Shown here in pieces: positions 1-6,744 of a DNA stretch of 64,000 nt. The notes under the pieces were generated by a model. That model had not been told where the DNA came from. It saw only the letters and a program-made list of their open reading frames with translations, and made no database searches. A program made the position numbers and the translations under genes. Within the stretch, counting starts at the first letter, position 1, and every line of letters begins with the position of its first letter. This DNA comes from Aquimonas sp041395245 (GTDB lineage: Bacteria; Pseudomonadota; Gammaproteobacteria; Xanthomonadales; Xanthomonadaceae): assembly GCA_041395245.1 (NCBI GenBank), contig JAWLAY010000016.1:56653-120652 (forward strand), read 5' to 3'.

Positions 1-241
1 CGACCCGATAAAACACCCCACCAACGCAGGGCGAGCACGACAACGGTCTGTTTCGCTGCGGGAAGGTGCTAGAAGTCTGAATTCACCCGTCGGCGCGGCG
101 CTATCACGCCAGTCCGTGGTGAACGATGGGCTGGACACGCGCGATGCGTCAGCGACGCGAACGGGTGCCGACTGCCCTTGCGGCTTGGACACAGACGCGC
201 CACGCAACGCGTAAATCCGGTGATGGGTTGCGCGCCATTAC
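1..241. other. No supported gene at left edge
   Basis: The GC-rich sequence at the left edge has a 78-codon open frame on the minus strand (69-305), but it overlaps the end of the SnoaL-like gene and looks like no protein I recognise. I see no RNA gene, hairpin terminator or repeat here. Confidence 0.4.
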
Positions 242-679
242 TCAGCCGCCCGCAGCCGCCTGCCGCAACTGCTGAAACACACCAAGACGGTCGGTGATCT
301 GCCAATGCCCGGTGAGTCGGTCACGGTCGAAGTAGTAAACCGTCGCGCCAGACATCTTTACCCGCTGGCCGGTAGCGGGAAATCCGGGAATATCCCCCTG
401 ATGCGTCGCCGACCAAAACCAAGTCATTACCACCGCATCCCCATCTTCAAACAGCCCTTGAATATCGAAGCACTGGTCTGGAAATGCCGTACGCAAGATC
501 TTGACGCGCTCCTTGTAGCCAGCGAGATCAAGTTCGCGTCCTTCCCACGGGTCACCCGGGTCGTGGCGAATGGTGTATTTGGCGGCGATATAGTTATCCG
601 ACGCATCAATATTGCCTTCACTCCACACATCACGAGTGAACTGCGTGAGGATCTCTTTTGCATTACTTGCTATAGACAC
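242..679 (-). CDS. SnoaL-like ester cyclase family protein
   Basis: This 145-residue protein has the single-domain cone fold of the SnoaL/polyketide-cyclase-like (NTF2-superfamily) group. The C-terminal half carries the family's typical run: TWFWSATHQGDIPGFPATG near residues 86-104, then GATVYYF and GHWQITDRLG. Related proteins in soil bacteria are small cytoplasmic enzymes or ligand binders, and the substrate cannot be read from sequence. The start is GTG at 679, chosen because AAGGAG lies 8 nt upstream. It is the leftmost of several minus-strand accessory genes that end at an integron-integrase remnant near 5.7 kb, so it may be an old cassette gene, but I see no clear attC beside it. Confidence 0.8.
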   Translation of the reverse strand: MSIASNAKEILTQFTRDVWSEGNIDASDNYIAAKYTIRHDPGDPWEGRELDLAGYKERVKILRTAFPDQCFDIQGLFEDGDAVVMTWFWSATHQGDIPGFPATGQRVKMSGATVYYFDRDRLTGHWQITDRLGVFQQLRQAAAGG

Positions 680-1135
680 GTTTGATACTCCTTATTCTAT
701 GGATTGTGCGTTTTTAGATGTGATTGGCGCGGCGCGTCAACTTCGCAAACGCTGGCCAGTCTCCCTTGCGAGAGACGGATTAGATAGAGGGGATGTTAAC
801 GCATCGAGCGAACAAGATACACGAACGAACAACTGCGGCTCGCCAGAAAAATGGCGCACGTTGAAACATCAACTTGACCACAAGTGGAAAGTCTTCGGTC
901 AATTAAATGCTAAATTCAATTCTCAATTGACGAACGAATCGCTTGCGTGACATTCATAAAAAGCCGTTGTTTCACACGACAACATGACCTGGTATCGTCT
1001 CGCCGCCCTTTTTATCTGGTCGACTACAACACAAATTATTAGAGATAATCCTTAAGCGCGATTCGATATAAAGAACTACAAACTCGCTTGTAAACGACAC
1101 ATTGGGAAATTTTTTGGTAGGTCGTTGTAGAACAA
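680..1135. other. Non-coding stretch, 456 bp
   Basis: This stretch is A/T-richer than the surroundings and has no convincing open frame. It must hold the promoter of the SnoaL-like gene. I looked for paired integron core sites (RYYYAAC and GTTRRRY) and found none. Confidence 0.4.
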
Positions 1136-1555
1136 CTAAGTCGCCGAAAAATACGGTAGAGCAAAGGTAAAAAACAACCATGCCGCAAGCACCCATGCAG
1201 CGAAGGCGACCGCACCAGCGACCTTGTGACGTTTTACTTCCTCAGGTGCTGCAAGCCGCTGCTGCCATTGCTGCGCAAGTCTGAGCTGCCAGGCGAAGAA
1301 ACCGAATGCAGCCAAGCTAACAACCGCCGCACTGAGTAGAAAAGGGTGAGCGCTTGGCAGGAACCCTATGAGATAGCCTCCATGGTTCGGGAGGGCAGCC
1401 TCCCAGTTAACGGGTATCACTACGCCAGTGGCCCGGATCGCCTCGGCTGGTTGCGACGCTGCGAAAGCAATAACGAGGTAGAAACTCGCAAACAGCGGCA
1501 CCGCCAGAAGCGGCTCCAAAATATAAACTATCGGGAAAGGGAGACGTTTGAACAT
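1136..1555 (-). CDS. Small integral membrane protein, unknown function
   Basis: This 139-residue protein has three to four hydrophobic helices (about residues 8-35, 55-85 and 112-135), a short charged stretch (about 90-110, with LAAPEEVKRHK), and no signal-peptide cleavage site. I do not recognise the family. It stands alone with long spacers on both sides and is oriented like its neighbours. It is probably an inner-membrane protein; its role is unknown. Confidence 0.6.
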   Translation of the reverse strand: MFKRLPFPIVYILEPLLAVPLFASFYLVIAFAASQPAEAIRATGVVIPVNWEAALPNHGGYLIGFLPSAHPFLLSAAVVSLAAFGFFAWQLRLAQQWQQRLAAPEEVKRHKVAGAVAFAAWVLAAWLFFTFALPYFSAT

Positions 1556-1938
1556 AGATCGCGTGCTGCCTCCAGTTGCTTAAGTGGACGCCGAAGATCG
1601 ATGCAACTTTCCTCGACGTGTTTTCAGCGGGATGCGCGCTGATAACCGCGCCAGTCTAGGGGAGATAGAAGATGCTGATAAAAGCAACAAGGGGCATGAA
1701 GGAAAAAAGAAAATTTGGGAAAGGAATTGTAATTCTACATCGACTTCCGAAACACCTAACGTGTACCCCGAGATGTCTAAACGCAGGGGCAAGACATGCC
1801 TCGATGCCACTAAAATGCATGTAGCAAAAACCCCGATGCCCAATTTGCTCTAAGTCCCGAAGTTCCGGGAGGAACTTTGTTGGCCCTCTTGACGCGAGCG
1901 CCGCAATGGTGACCACCGATTTTTATACTCAACATGAA
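1556..1938. other. Non-coding stretch, 383 bp
   Basis: Open frames exist on both strands (1584-1853 plus, 1656-1916 minus) but neither looks like a protein or has a ribosome-binding site. One integron-type core 7-mer, ACCTAAC, lies at 1754-1760. No good partner GTTRRRY was found (GTTGGCC about 120 bp to the right has one mismatch), so I do not call an attC. Confidence 0.35.
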
Positions 1939-2541
1939 TCACAAGCCATCTAGAAGCTGATCTGCCAACATGTTCGCGACTTGCACGTAAGCGCCTCGCA
2001 GCGCATCAGGGTTATCCAGCCATTGATCGAGCTTCCGAATTGGCAAATCGGTGGTCGCGCCACCCACTCCCGCAAGCTTGCTCCAGATTACCTTGCCGCT
2101 CTCATCCACCAAGGTCACTCGAACCGTGGCAGTGGGTCTCATGTTATTTGCCATCCCCCAACCCTTGCCAAGTCCATACTGCTCAACACTCAGGGTCATA
2201 TGAAACGCGGAAGATTCCTGCAATTTTGAACCCAAAGAAGATCCTTGCAGTCGTTCGGAAAACTGCGCGTAGAATATATGAGGAAAATCGATCCCTTCCT
2301 GACGCAGAAACTTGGTCAGTATTGTTGCCTCATCGTCGTCTGCCGAAGCGATCAATGCTCCCACCAATCCGTTCGCTTTGAAATTCGACGCACGGCCATG
2401 ATAGATCGCCGTATCCGGCGCCTCCACGTCCGGCTCCAAGCGAAATGACTGCACCCTTTCAGAAACCGGTGTGGTTGTCGCACACCCAGACAACGCAAGT
2501 ATCGTCGAAATTACCAGTGATGCGAAGATCGTTGTTTTCAT
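1939..2541 (-). CDS. Putative outer-membrane lipoprotein
   Basis: This 200-residue protein starts MKTTIFASLVISTILALSGC, a lipoprotein signal peptide with lipobox LSGC and acyl-acceptor Cys20. I chose this start (2541) over an upstream in-frame ATG because it puts the signal at the N terminus. The mature part has an ATVRVTLVDESGKVIWSK strand pair near residues 135-152, as in small lipoproteins with a DUF4410-like or curli-accessory-like beta fold. That resemblance is only a guess. Residue 2 after the Cys is Ala, which in gammaproteobacteria predicts outer-membrane sorting. It stands alone in the minus-strand accessory run. Confidence 0.65.
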   Translation of the reverse strand: MKTTIFASLVISTILALSGCATTTPVSERVQSFRLEPDVEAPDTAIYHGRASNFKANGLVGALIASADDDEATILTKFLRQEGIDFPHIFYAQFSERLQGSSLGSKLQESSAFHMTLSVEQYGLGKGWGMANNMRPTATVRVTLVDESGKVIWSKLAGVGGATTDLPIRKLDQWLDNPDALRGAYVQVANMLADQLLDGL

Positions 2542-2757
2542 GATTTCCAATACTTTAGTCTTTCTGCACGCTTCGTTTTCAGTCCAACCCCAAGCGCAGA
2601 GGAACCTGGAGTCATATTGTTTTACGCCCCGCCCCAAAGCTCCTACCAAGCAGCCTAGAAAAGGCTAAATGCAGGGTGGACATGCGTCTATGTCACCCAA
2701 AAACTAGTGGAGAAAACCCGGGGAACTTATGCGTGCTTGCATCTGATGCGCGCTTCG
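2542..2757. other. Intergenic spacer
   Basis: This is the upstream region of the lipoprotein gene. It contains GTCCAAC near 2581-2587, which fits the integron core consensus, but no matching second half was found. Nothing else is supported. Confidence 0.35.
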
Positions 2758-2945
2758 TCACTCGTTCCGGAGGCAGTCGCGTGGATTGTGCGGGTTGGAG
2801 TCGACCTTACCAAGAATAGGTTTGCCATGCACATCCACCAAAAATGTAAAGTCTCGCGTTGACGCCAGATTCGCGTCTTTACTGTGTGGCGAATTACCAA
2901 AAAATAGTATTCGGCGTCGCGGATAGCCGGCGCAACAATGATAGC
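2758..2945 (-). pseudogene. Truncated gene remnant, C-terminal end only
   Basis: A minus-strand frame of about 60 codons with no start codon reads through TRDFTFLVDVHGKPILGKVD and ends DCLRNE-stop at 2758. The same ending, HGPILLKIDPRTQSCDRLRNE shortened, occurs at 39775-39850 in the second cassette region, with conserved DNA around CTCGTTCCGGAGGC. Two copies preserving the same C terminus and stop suggest one gene family, 5'-truncated in both places. The function is unknown. Confidence 0.5.
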
Positions 2946-2963
2946 CTGATCCTGGCTACGCAA

Positions 2964-3347
2964 TCATCGCTTCGCCGCGACAGTCCGTCTTAGAAGAAAA
3001 AACAGTACCAAGATAGTAGAGTTGATCAGAATTGGGATTGGCCACCTATAGCTTCCAAACCACGCATATAATTCCGTTGCCAATACAATACTTGTGGGAA
3101 CAAGAATTGGCCACCAGCGAAGATCGTTCCGCAACCAAACGCGGTAGGCGCCATGCGCATAAAGCAACCCGATCAGCAAAATGTAAGTCGCCATAGCAGG
3201 CGAAATAAGAAATAGAAAGACGCCACTCCATATGTTTGAAAAGCTGGAATATGCCAACAAACCAGCAACTCCCGTTGATAAATTTCTGATACGCTCTTCT
3301 ATGATTCGCTTTCGAGACCTGGCGGCAATTTCTTCTCGCCGATTCAT
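2964..3347 (-). CDS. 2TM-like small membrane protein
   Basis: This 127-residue protein begins MNRREEIAARSRKRIIEERI, a charged amphipathic N terminus. Four hydrophobic segments follow, the last ending LVLFFLLRRTVAAKR. A 5'-extended start at 3371 adds eight residues; neither start has a strong Shine-Dalgarno site. An Arg/Glu-rich N terminus followed by short helices resembles 2TM-domain proteins, but the match is only by eye. The function is unknown. Confidence 0.55.
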   Translation of the reverse strand: MNRREEIAARSRKRIIEERIRNLSTGVAGLLAYSSFSNIWSGVFLFLISPAMATYILLIGLLYAHGAYRVWLRNDLRWWPILVPTSIVLATELYAWFGSYRWPIPILINSTILVLFFLLRRTVAAKR

Positions 3348-3548
3348 TGACTCATCACCGTCCAAAATCATTCTCCACTACAAGACAGCTCAATACGAAA
3401 CTCAAATTTGCAACCGGAGTATCATCACATACATGCACCCGGCACTTCAACGCTCCCAAGCGCCACGCATCACGCCCGGAAATTGCCATATTTACCTTGA
3501 AGTATCGAAAGCTACTTCGCCACGCGGCGGCAGATGGGGTGAGTTTCG
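3348..3548. other. Divergent intergenic region
   Basis: This spacer separates the minus-strand membrane protein from the plus-strand esterase and should contain both promoters. I see no hairpin or clear -35/-10 pair. Confidence 0.3.
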
Positions 3549-4500
3549 ATGAGTGCTTTTCTGGCAACAAGTGCGTTGGCCGTGATGTGGATTGCGTCGA
3601 GCTCGGTGACGCACGAGCCTGTGCGTCTCAGGACCTGATTCGGCGTTTCGCGAGGTGCCGCTGTGGCCCGAGGATTCCGAGGTGTTGCAACAGGGAATTC
3701 GCGTGCTTGCTGACCTCCCAGGCGCCATCACGCATCCGTCCATGCTGATCTACTCGCCGCGCACTTCAAACACGGGAACCGCAGTGCTGGTGTTTCCCGG
3801 CGGCGGATACAAGGCCGTAGCAGTGGGGCCACAAAGCACCATTGGCCTCCATGGACGCGATGTTTGCCGGTGGCTGACCGATGCCGGCGTGACCTGTGTG
3901 TTGGTCAACTATCGCGTGCCAAACACCGGCTGCAACTGGAACCCCGTAACGCGCCAACACGATACGCCTGAGATTCCGATGGCGCTGCAGGATGCGCAGC
4001 GTGCGATGTCGATTGTTCGCTATCGCGCCGAAGCGTTCGGCATCGATCCCAACAAGGTAGGCGTGCTGGGATTTTCTGCGGGAGGCAACTTGGCCGTGTT
4101 GTCGAGCACGGCTTTTGCGCGCCGCCGCTATGTCCCGATTGACGCCATCGACCAGATGAATCTGCGGCCCGATTTTGCGATCCCCGTTTATCCCGGCCAC
4201 ATGACGATGGAACACAAGAATCAGTTGCCACGCGAACTCGCAGCACAGGTACTGAATAGCGACATCGAGGTTTCGCCCGCCATCCCGCCGACCCTGCTGG
4301 TCCACGCCAAGGACGACCCCATTGATCCCGTGCATTACTCGACGGTGTACGCGCGGGAACTGAAGCAGGCTGGCGTCAACGTGCAACTGAATCTCTATAC
4401 GCACGGCGGACATGCGTTTGGCGTCCGCAAACAGGGGACCGAATCGGATCAGTGGCCGGCGGACGCACTGCGCTGGCTGGCAGCCATCGGGATGCTCTGA
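3549..4500 (+). pseudogene. Secreted alpha/beta-hydrolase (acetyl-esterase-like), single frameshift
   Basis: The hydrolase body (GTG at 3655 to 4500) has the oxyanion motif PGGGYKAVAVGPQS near its N terminus, the nucleophile elbow GFSAGG, an acid region VHAKDDPIDP and the catalytic His in THGGHAFG. This is the BD-FAE/acetyl-xylan-esterase-like lineage that removes acyl groups from glycans. Upstream, an ATG at 3549 in another frame encodes MSAFLATSALAVMWIASSS, a signal peptide, and stops at about 3638. The hydrolase frame is open back to 3610 and reads SGPDSAFREVPLWPED, so one base gained or lost between about 3610 and 3635 splits a single secreted enzyme. It is the only plus-strand gene in the first 5.6 kb. 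Confidence 0.75.
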
Positions 4501-4668
4501 AACACAACTGAGAACGTGCGCTTCAGCCGCTGTTGAAGATCACTCTCGTCTTGGGGCAAAGCCTTGTTTTGACGCTTGATCTAACGCTAGACCCTGGGCG
4601 CAGTGTTTCTCTACCTGGTCCCGTCAGCAAGTGACCCCGGCTGCGCCTGGCGCATGGCAGGACCTCTG
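4501..4668. other. Convergent spacer with weak attC-like boxes
   Basis: This spacer lies between convergent genes. ATCTAAC (4579-4585) and GTTGAAT (4678-4684) would be an integron core pair 106 bp apart, with an imperfect CTGGGCGCAG / CTGCGCCTGG stem between. The second box lies inside the coding end of the next gene, so chance is likely. Confidence 0.25.
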
Positions 4669-5061
4669 CTACGCGGGTTGAATTAGGTCCCACTGATTTC
4701 CATAGAGGTCTTGGAAGACCGCGACCGTGCCATAGCTTTCTGTCTTTGGCTCTCGAATGAATAGGACGCCTCTGGACTTGAAGGCGTTGAAATCGCGCGA
4801 GAAGTCGTCCGTATAAAGGAAAAGAAAGACTCTGCCACCTGTTTGGTCACCCACTCGGCTGAGCTGAGCCTCGTTCGTGGCGCGTGCCAACAAGATCGCG
4901 GACTCGCGTGCGCCTGGTGGTGAGACGACGACCCAGCGCTTGTCTTGCGCCGGTTGGTACGTGTCCTCAACAAGCGTAAAGCCAAGCTTTTCGACATAGA
5001 AGGCAATTGCCTCGTCATAGTCGCGAACCACGAGTGAAACGAGACCAAGATAAGCGGGCAT
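4669..5061 (-). CDS. VOC (glyoxalase/bleomycin-resistance fold) protein
   Basis: This 130-residue protein starts MPAYLGLVSLVVRDYDEAIA and contains FYVEKLGFTLVEDT, the standard opening of a single VOC module. It ends GTVAVFQDLYGNQWDLIQP, where DLYGNQWDLI holds the metal-binding Glu position of the family, here replaced by Asp. I chose the start at 5061 because the longer frame (5118) would overlap the end of the next gene. Members bind divalent metal and act on small electrophiles or sequester drugs; the substrate here is unknown. Integron cassettes often carry VOC genes. Confidence 0.8.
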   Translation of the reverse strand: MPAYLGLVSLVVRDYDEAIAFYVEKLGFTLVEDTYQPAQDKRWVVVSPPGARESAILLARATNEAQLSRVGDQTGGRVFLFLYTDDFSRDFNAFKSRGVLFIREPKTESYGTVAVFQDLYGNQWDLIQPA

Positions 5062-5096
5062 AACGATGTGCTCGAATCGGAAAGACGATGTTTTTT

Positions 5097-5465
5097 TTAA
5101 TCTCTGGACGGCGCGCATTCTTCTATGGATTCCACTTCACGCCCAGAACAAATCGGACGAGGCATGAGGCATGCCGTGAAAGCTTTGGCCCACACACGAT
5201 ATTGCTCTTCCGACTTGAAAACCGCCAAGGGTTTCGGTTCACAGGCCTCACCGCGCTCGCTGAGCATGGTCAAGCAGGAATCCGTAACGCTCGAATCCTC
5301 AGATCGACAGTTGACCTCATAGCGTTTAACAAGGTCAGCAACGACCCCATCGCTGCTGACAGGAAACGCCATCTTCTGCCCCGGCACAAACGCGTTATGT
5401 ACCTCGGGCGAATCGTTGGGAGACGATACGGTGAGCATGAGCAGAGCAAAAAACGCGTATTGCAT
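5097..5465 (-). CDS. Small secreted protein, unknown
   Basis: This 122-residue protein begins MQYAFFALLMLTVSSPND, a short signal peptide. I chose this start over 5510 for that reason. The mature part has five cysteines (in VNCRSED, SCLTML, EACEPK, ACLMPR and PICSG), suggesting a disulfide-bonded periplasmic protein. The family is not recognised. It is the gene nearest the intI remnant, and GCCCAAC, a perfect integron core 7-mer, lies 27 nt upstream of its start (5493-5499). It may therefore be the first cassette of the left array. Confidence 0.6.
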   Translation of the reverse strand: MQYAFFALLMLTVSSPNDSPEVHNAFVPGQKMAFPVSSDGVVADLVKRYEVNCRSEDSSVTDSCLTMLSERGEACEPKPLAVFKSEEQYRVWAKAFTACLMPRPICSGREVESIEECAPSRD

Positions 5466-5492
5466 CGCGAAACCTCCGAATACTTGATCCAA

Positions 5493-5499
5493 GCCCAAC
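5493..5499 (-). other. Candidate attI/cassette junction core site
   Basis: GCCCAAC on the plus strand (GTTGGGC on the minus) matches the core consensus GTTRRRY. It is followed by CACCGCAAGCG, which recurs at 43147-43157 next to the second intI remnant. The position, between the first minus-strand gene and the intI remnant, is where an attI junction should be. Confidence 0.45.
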
Positions 5500-5520
5500 A
5501 TGCACCGCAAGCGTTGTCGT

Positions 5521-5603
5521 GATTAGCGCGATGTATCAGCTCGCCGAACGTTAGCCACTCTGCCCGTAGCGGGAGAGAGGAGCTGACATATCGCACCAAT
5601 CAG
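5521..5603. repeat. REP/MITE-like palindromic repeat, copy A
   Basis: This ~83 bp imperfect palindrome opens GATTAGCGCGAT and closes ATCGCACCAATC, so its ends are inverted repeats. A GTTAGCC...GGAG-type internal stem lies between them. Two further copies are at 33729-33822 and 33851-33945. This copy sits inside the segment shared by the two intI loci and is absent from the 43.1 kb version, so it inserted there after the loci diverged. Confidence 0.8.
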
Positions 5604-5719
5604 GCGCGTTGTTTGCTCAGCCATATGCAGGCATATATCCACAGATTGCATTACCAAGCTGTTGAAAAAAATGCAGCTCACGAACCCGTCAGCACCTTTC
5701 TCAACAGCAGAGCTGCCAC

Positions 5720-5960
5720 CAAAACCACTGGAGCGGGTCCGCTCGAAGGTGCGCTAAAGCACCACCGCGCCCGCACAAAATCACAGTCCACATGTTGAGT
5801 CAAGCGATTCATCCTTTTTCTTCCGAATGCCATCTCAACAGCCTGACGGTAGGAAAAGGCGAAGTACTTCGTTCCAATCTGGCCATGGACGCGCGACATG
5901 ATACGGGTCATACGTCCTGCGCGGTTTCCGGTGGTGACGACACTAAGCGGTAGCACCGCA
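5720..5960 (+). pseudogene. Integron integrase (intI) remnant, locus 1
   Basis: Three pieces of an IntI-type tyrosine recombinase survive in different frames. PLERVRSKVR (5725-5754) matches the N-terminal PLLDQVRxRIR segment. From 5754, LKHHRARTKSQSTC-stop-VKRFILFLPNAIS aligns without gaps to LKHYSIRTEQAYVDWVKRFILFHGKRHP. At about 5880-5945, WPWTRDMIRVIRPARFPVV matches the LPWLDDVVRAKRPARLPVV stretch just before the catalytic domain. The segment between, including the ALLFLYR region, is deleted, and the C-terminal R-H-R-Y catalytic part is absent. The gene is therefore dead. Minus-strand accessory genes lie immediately to its left, the expected integron layout. Confidence 0.8.
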
Positions 5961-6022
5961 GGGCGGGGATTTGCCGGGTGACTCGGCCAATGGGCGTTGC
6001 GCCGCTGGCGAGGAGTACGCCT

Positions 6023-6050
6023 CTCTGGCGAATCCCATGATTCGCCAGAG
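6023..6050 (-). terminator. Hairpin terminator of small secreted protein gene
   Basis: A perfect 12 bp stem, CTCTGGCGAATC / GATTCGCCAGAG, with loop CCAT lies 13 bp past the stop codon of the 6064-6378 gene. No U-tract follows, so it may stabilise RNA as much as end it. Confidence 0.6.
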
Positions 6051-6063
6051 ATCGCTACCGAAA

Positions 6064-6378
6064 TCAATCGAACTCGATCACCAGTTCGTCTTCGCAGAAG
6101 TCGAAATCCACGGCTTCGGATTCGCTGCCGTCGGCGAAGGTGGCCATGAAGGACCATTCGCAGCCGCTGTCGTCGGTGCTTTCGTCCCACTGCATGGTGG
6201 CGGTGGCACCGGCGGCGATGCCGCTGCCGATGTTGAACTCGCCCCAGGTGTTGCCATCTTCGGATACATGGATGGCGACGATCTTTGAGTCGGTGTTGTT
6301 GCTGATCTGGAAGGTGTATTCCGCAAAGGCTGCTGGCGACGCCAGCAGCAAGGCCACACTGCACAACCATCCGCGCAT
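6064..6378 (-). CDS. Small secreted acidic protein, unknown
   Basis: This 104-residue protein starts MRGWLCSVALLLASPAAFAE, a clear Sec signal peptide with cleavage after AFA. The mature protein is very acidic, starts YTFQISNNTDSKIVAI and has two Cys (SGCEWSF, FDFCED), suggesting a small disulfide-linked beta protein. Similar short proteins occur in xanthomonads as hypothetical secreted proteins. The 5' region coincides with copy 1 of a ~105 bp direct repeat (6389-6492) starting 11 bp before the ATG, so the repeat probably supplies its promoter. A Shine-Dalgarno-like AAGGAG lies about 9 nt upstream of the ATG. Confidence 0.75.
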   Translation of the reverse strand: MRGWLCSVALLLASPAAFAEYTFQISNNTDSKIVAIHVSEDGNTWGEFNIGSGIAAGATATMQWDESTDDSGCEWSFMATFADGSESEAVDFDFCEDELVIEFD

Positions 6379-6388
6379 GTTGTTTGCT

Positions 6389-6492
6389 CCTTGGTATGCC
6401 GCACGAAGCCCCCTGCCTCGGCGCGCGGCGGCAGTCTAGCAGTCGGTTGCGGGTGGACTGTGACGGGATTTTTGGCGCCGGTTTTGGGTTTA
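6389..6492. repeat. ~105 bp direct repeat, copy 1
   Basis: Nearly identical to 11086-11193, in the same orientation. It begins CCTTGGTATGCCGCACGAAG and runs through GGCGCCGG. The two copies bracket the FG-GAP protein gene. On the minus strand this copy is the leader of the small secreted protein gene and contains CTGCTAGACTG, a possible -10 region. Confidence 0.85.
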
Positions 6493-6744
6493 GCAAGGTG
6501 TCGAAAAAGTGCCTTTCTGCCCCATCTTTTGAAGCCGCCTCGTCACGGAACACGCCTGCGACAAGCCTCAAAGATCAAGCGTTTAGCATTCTTTATCTTT
6601 GTGCACGCGATCCACGGCGCACCGAAACAGAGCAATTTTCAACTTCCCGTCAGGTTTACAACTTTCTACAGGCGCGGTGCCAACAGTGGCGTGCAGGGTC
6701 TCAACGAGCACGGCACGTTGCGCCATTCCTCCAGCAAGCTGTCT
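6493..6744. other. Intergenic region below FG-GAP gene
   Basis: This is 252 bp between the repeat and the end of the large gene. It has no convincing terminator hairpin and no gene. Confidence 0.3.

Noticed and set aside
69..305. 78-codon minus-strand gene at the left edge
   Set aside because: Overlaps the end of the SnoaL-like gene, has Arg/Pro-rich composition typical of shadow frames and no start signal.
1656..1916. 86-codon minus-strand gene between the membrane protein and the lipoprotein
   Set aside because: No ribosome-binding site, no family resemblance; hydrophobic end could arise from A/T-rich sequence.
4579..4684. ATCTAAC...GTTGAAT as an attC site
   Set aside because: The second box lies inside the coding end of the VOC gene and the stem is weak; kept only as a low-confidence note.
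5678..6571. 297-codon minus-strand open frame
   Set aside because: It crosses the intI remnant and the small secreted protein gene in another frame; the 6064-6378 frame has a signal peptide and terminator instead.
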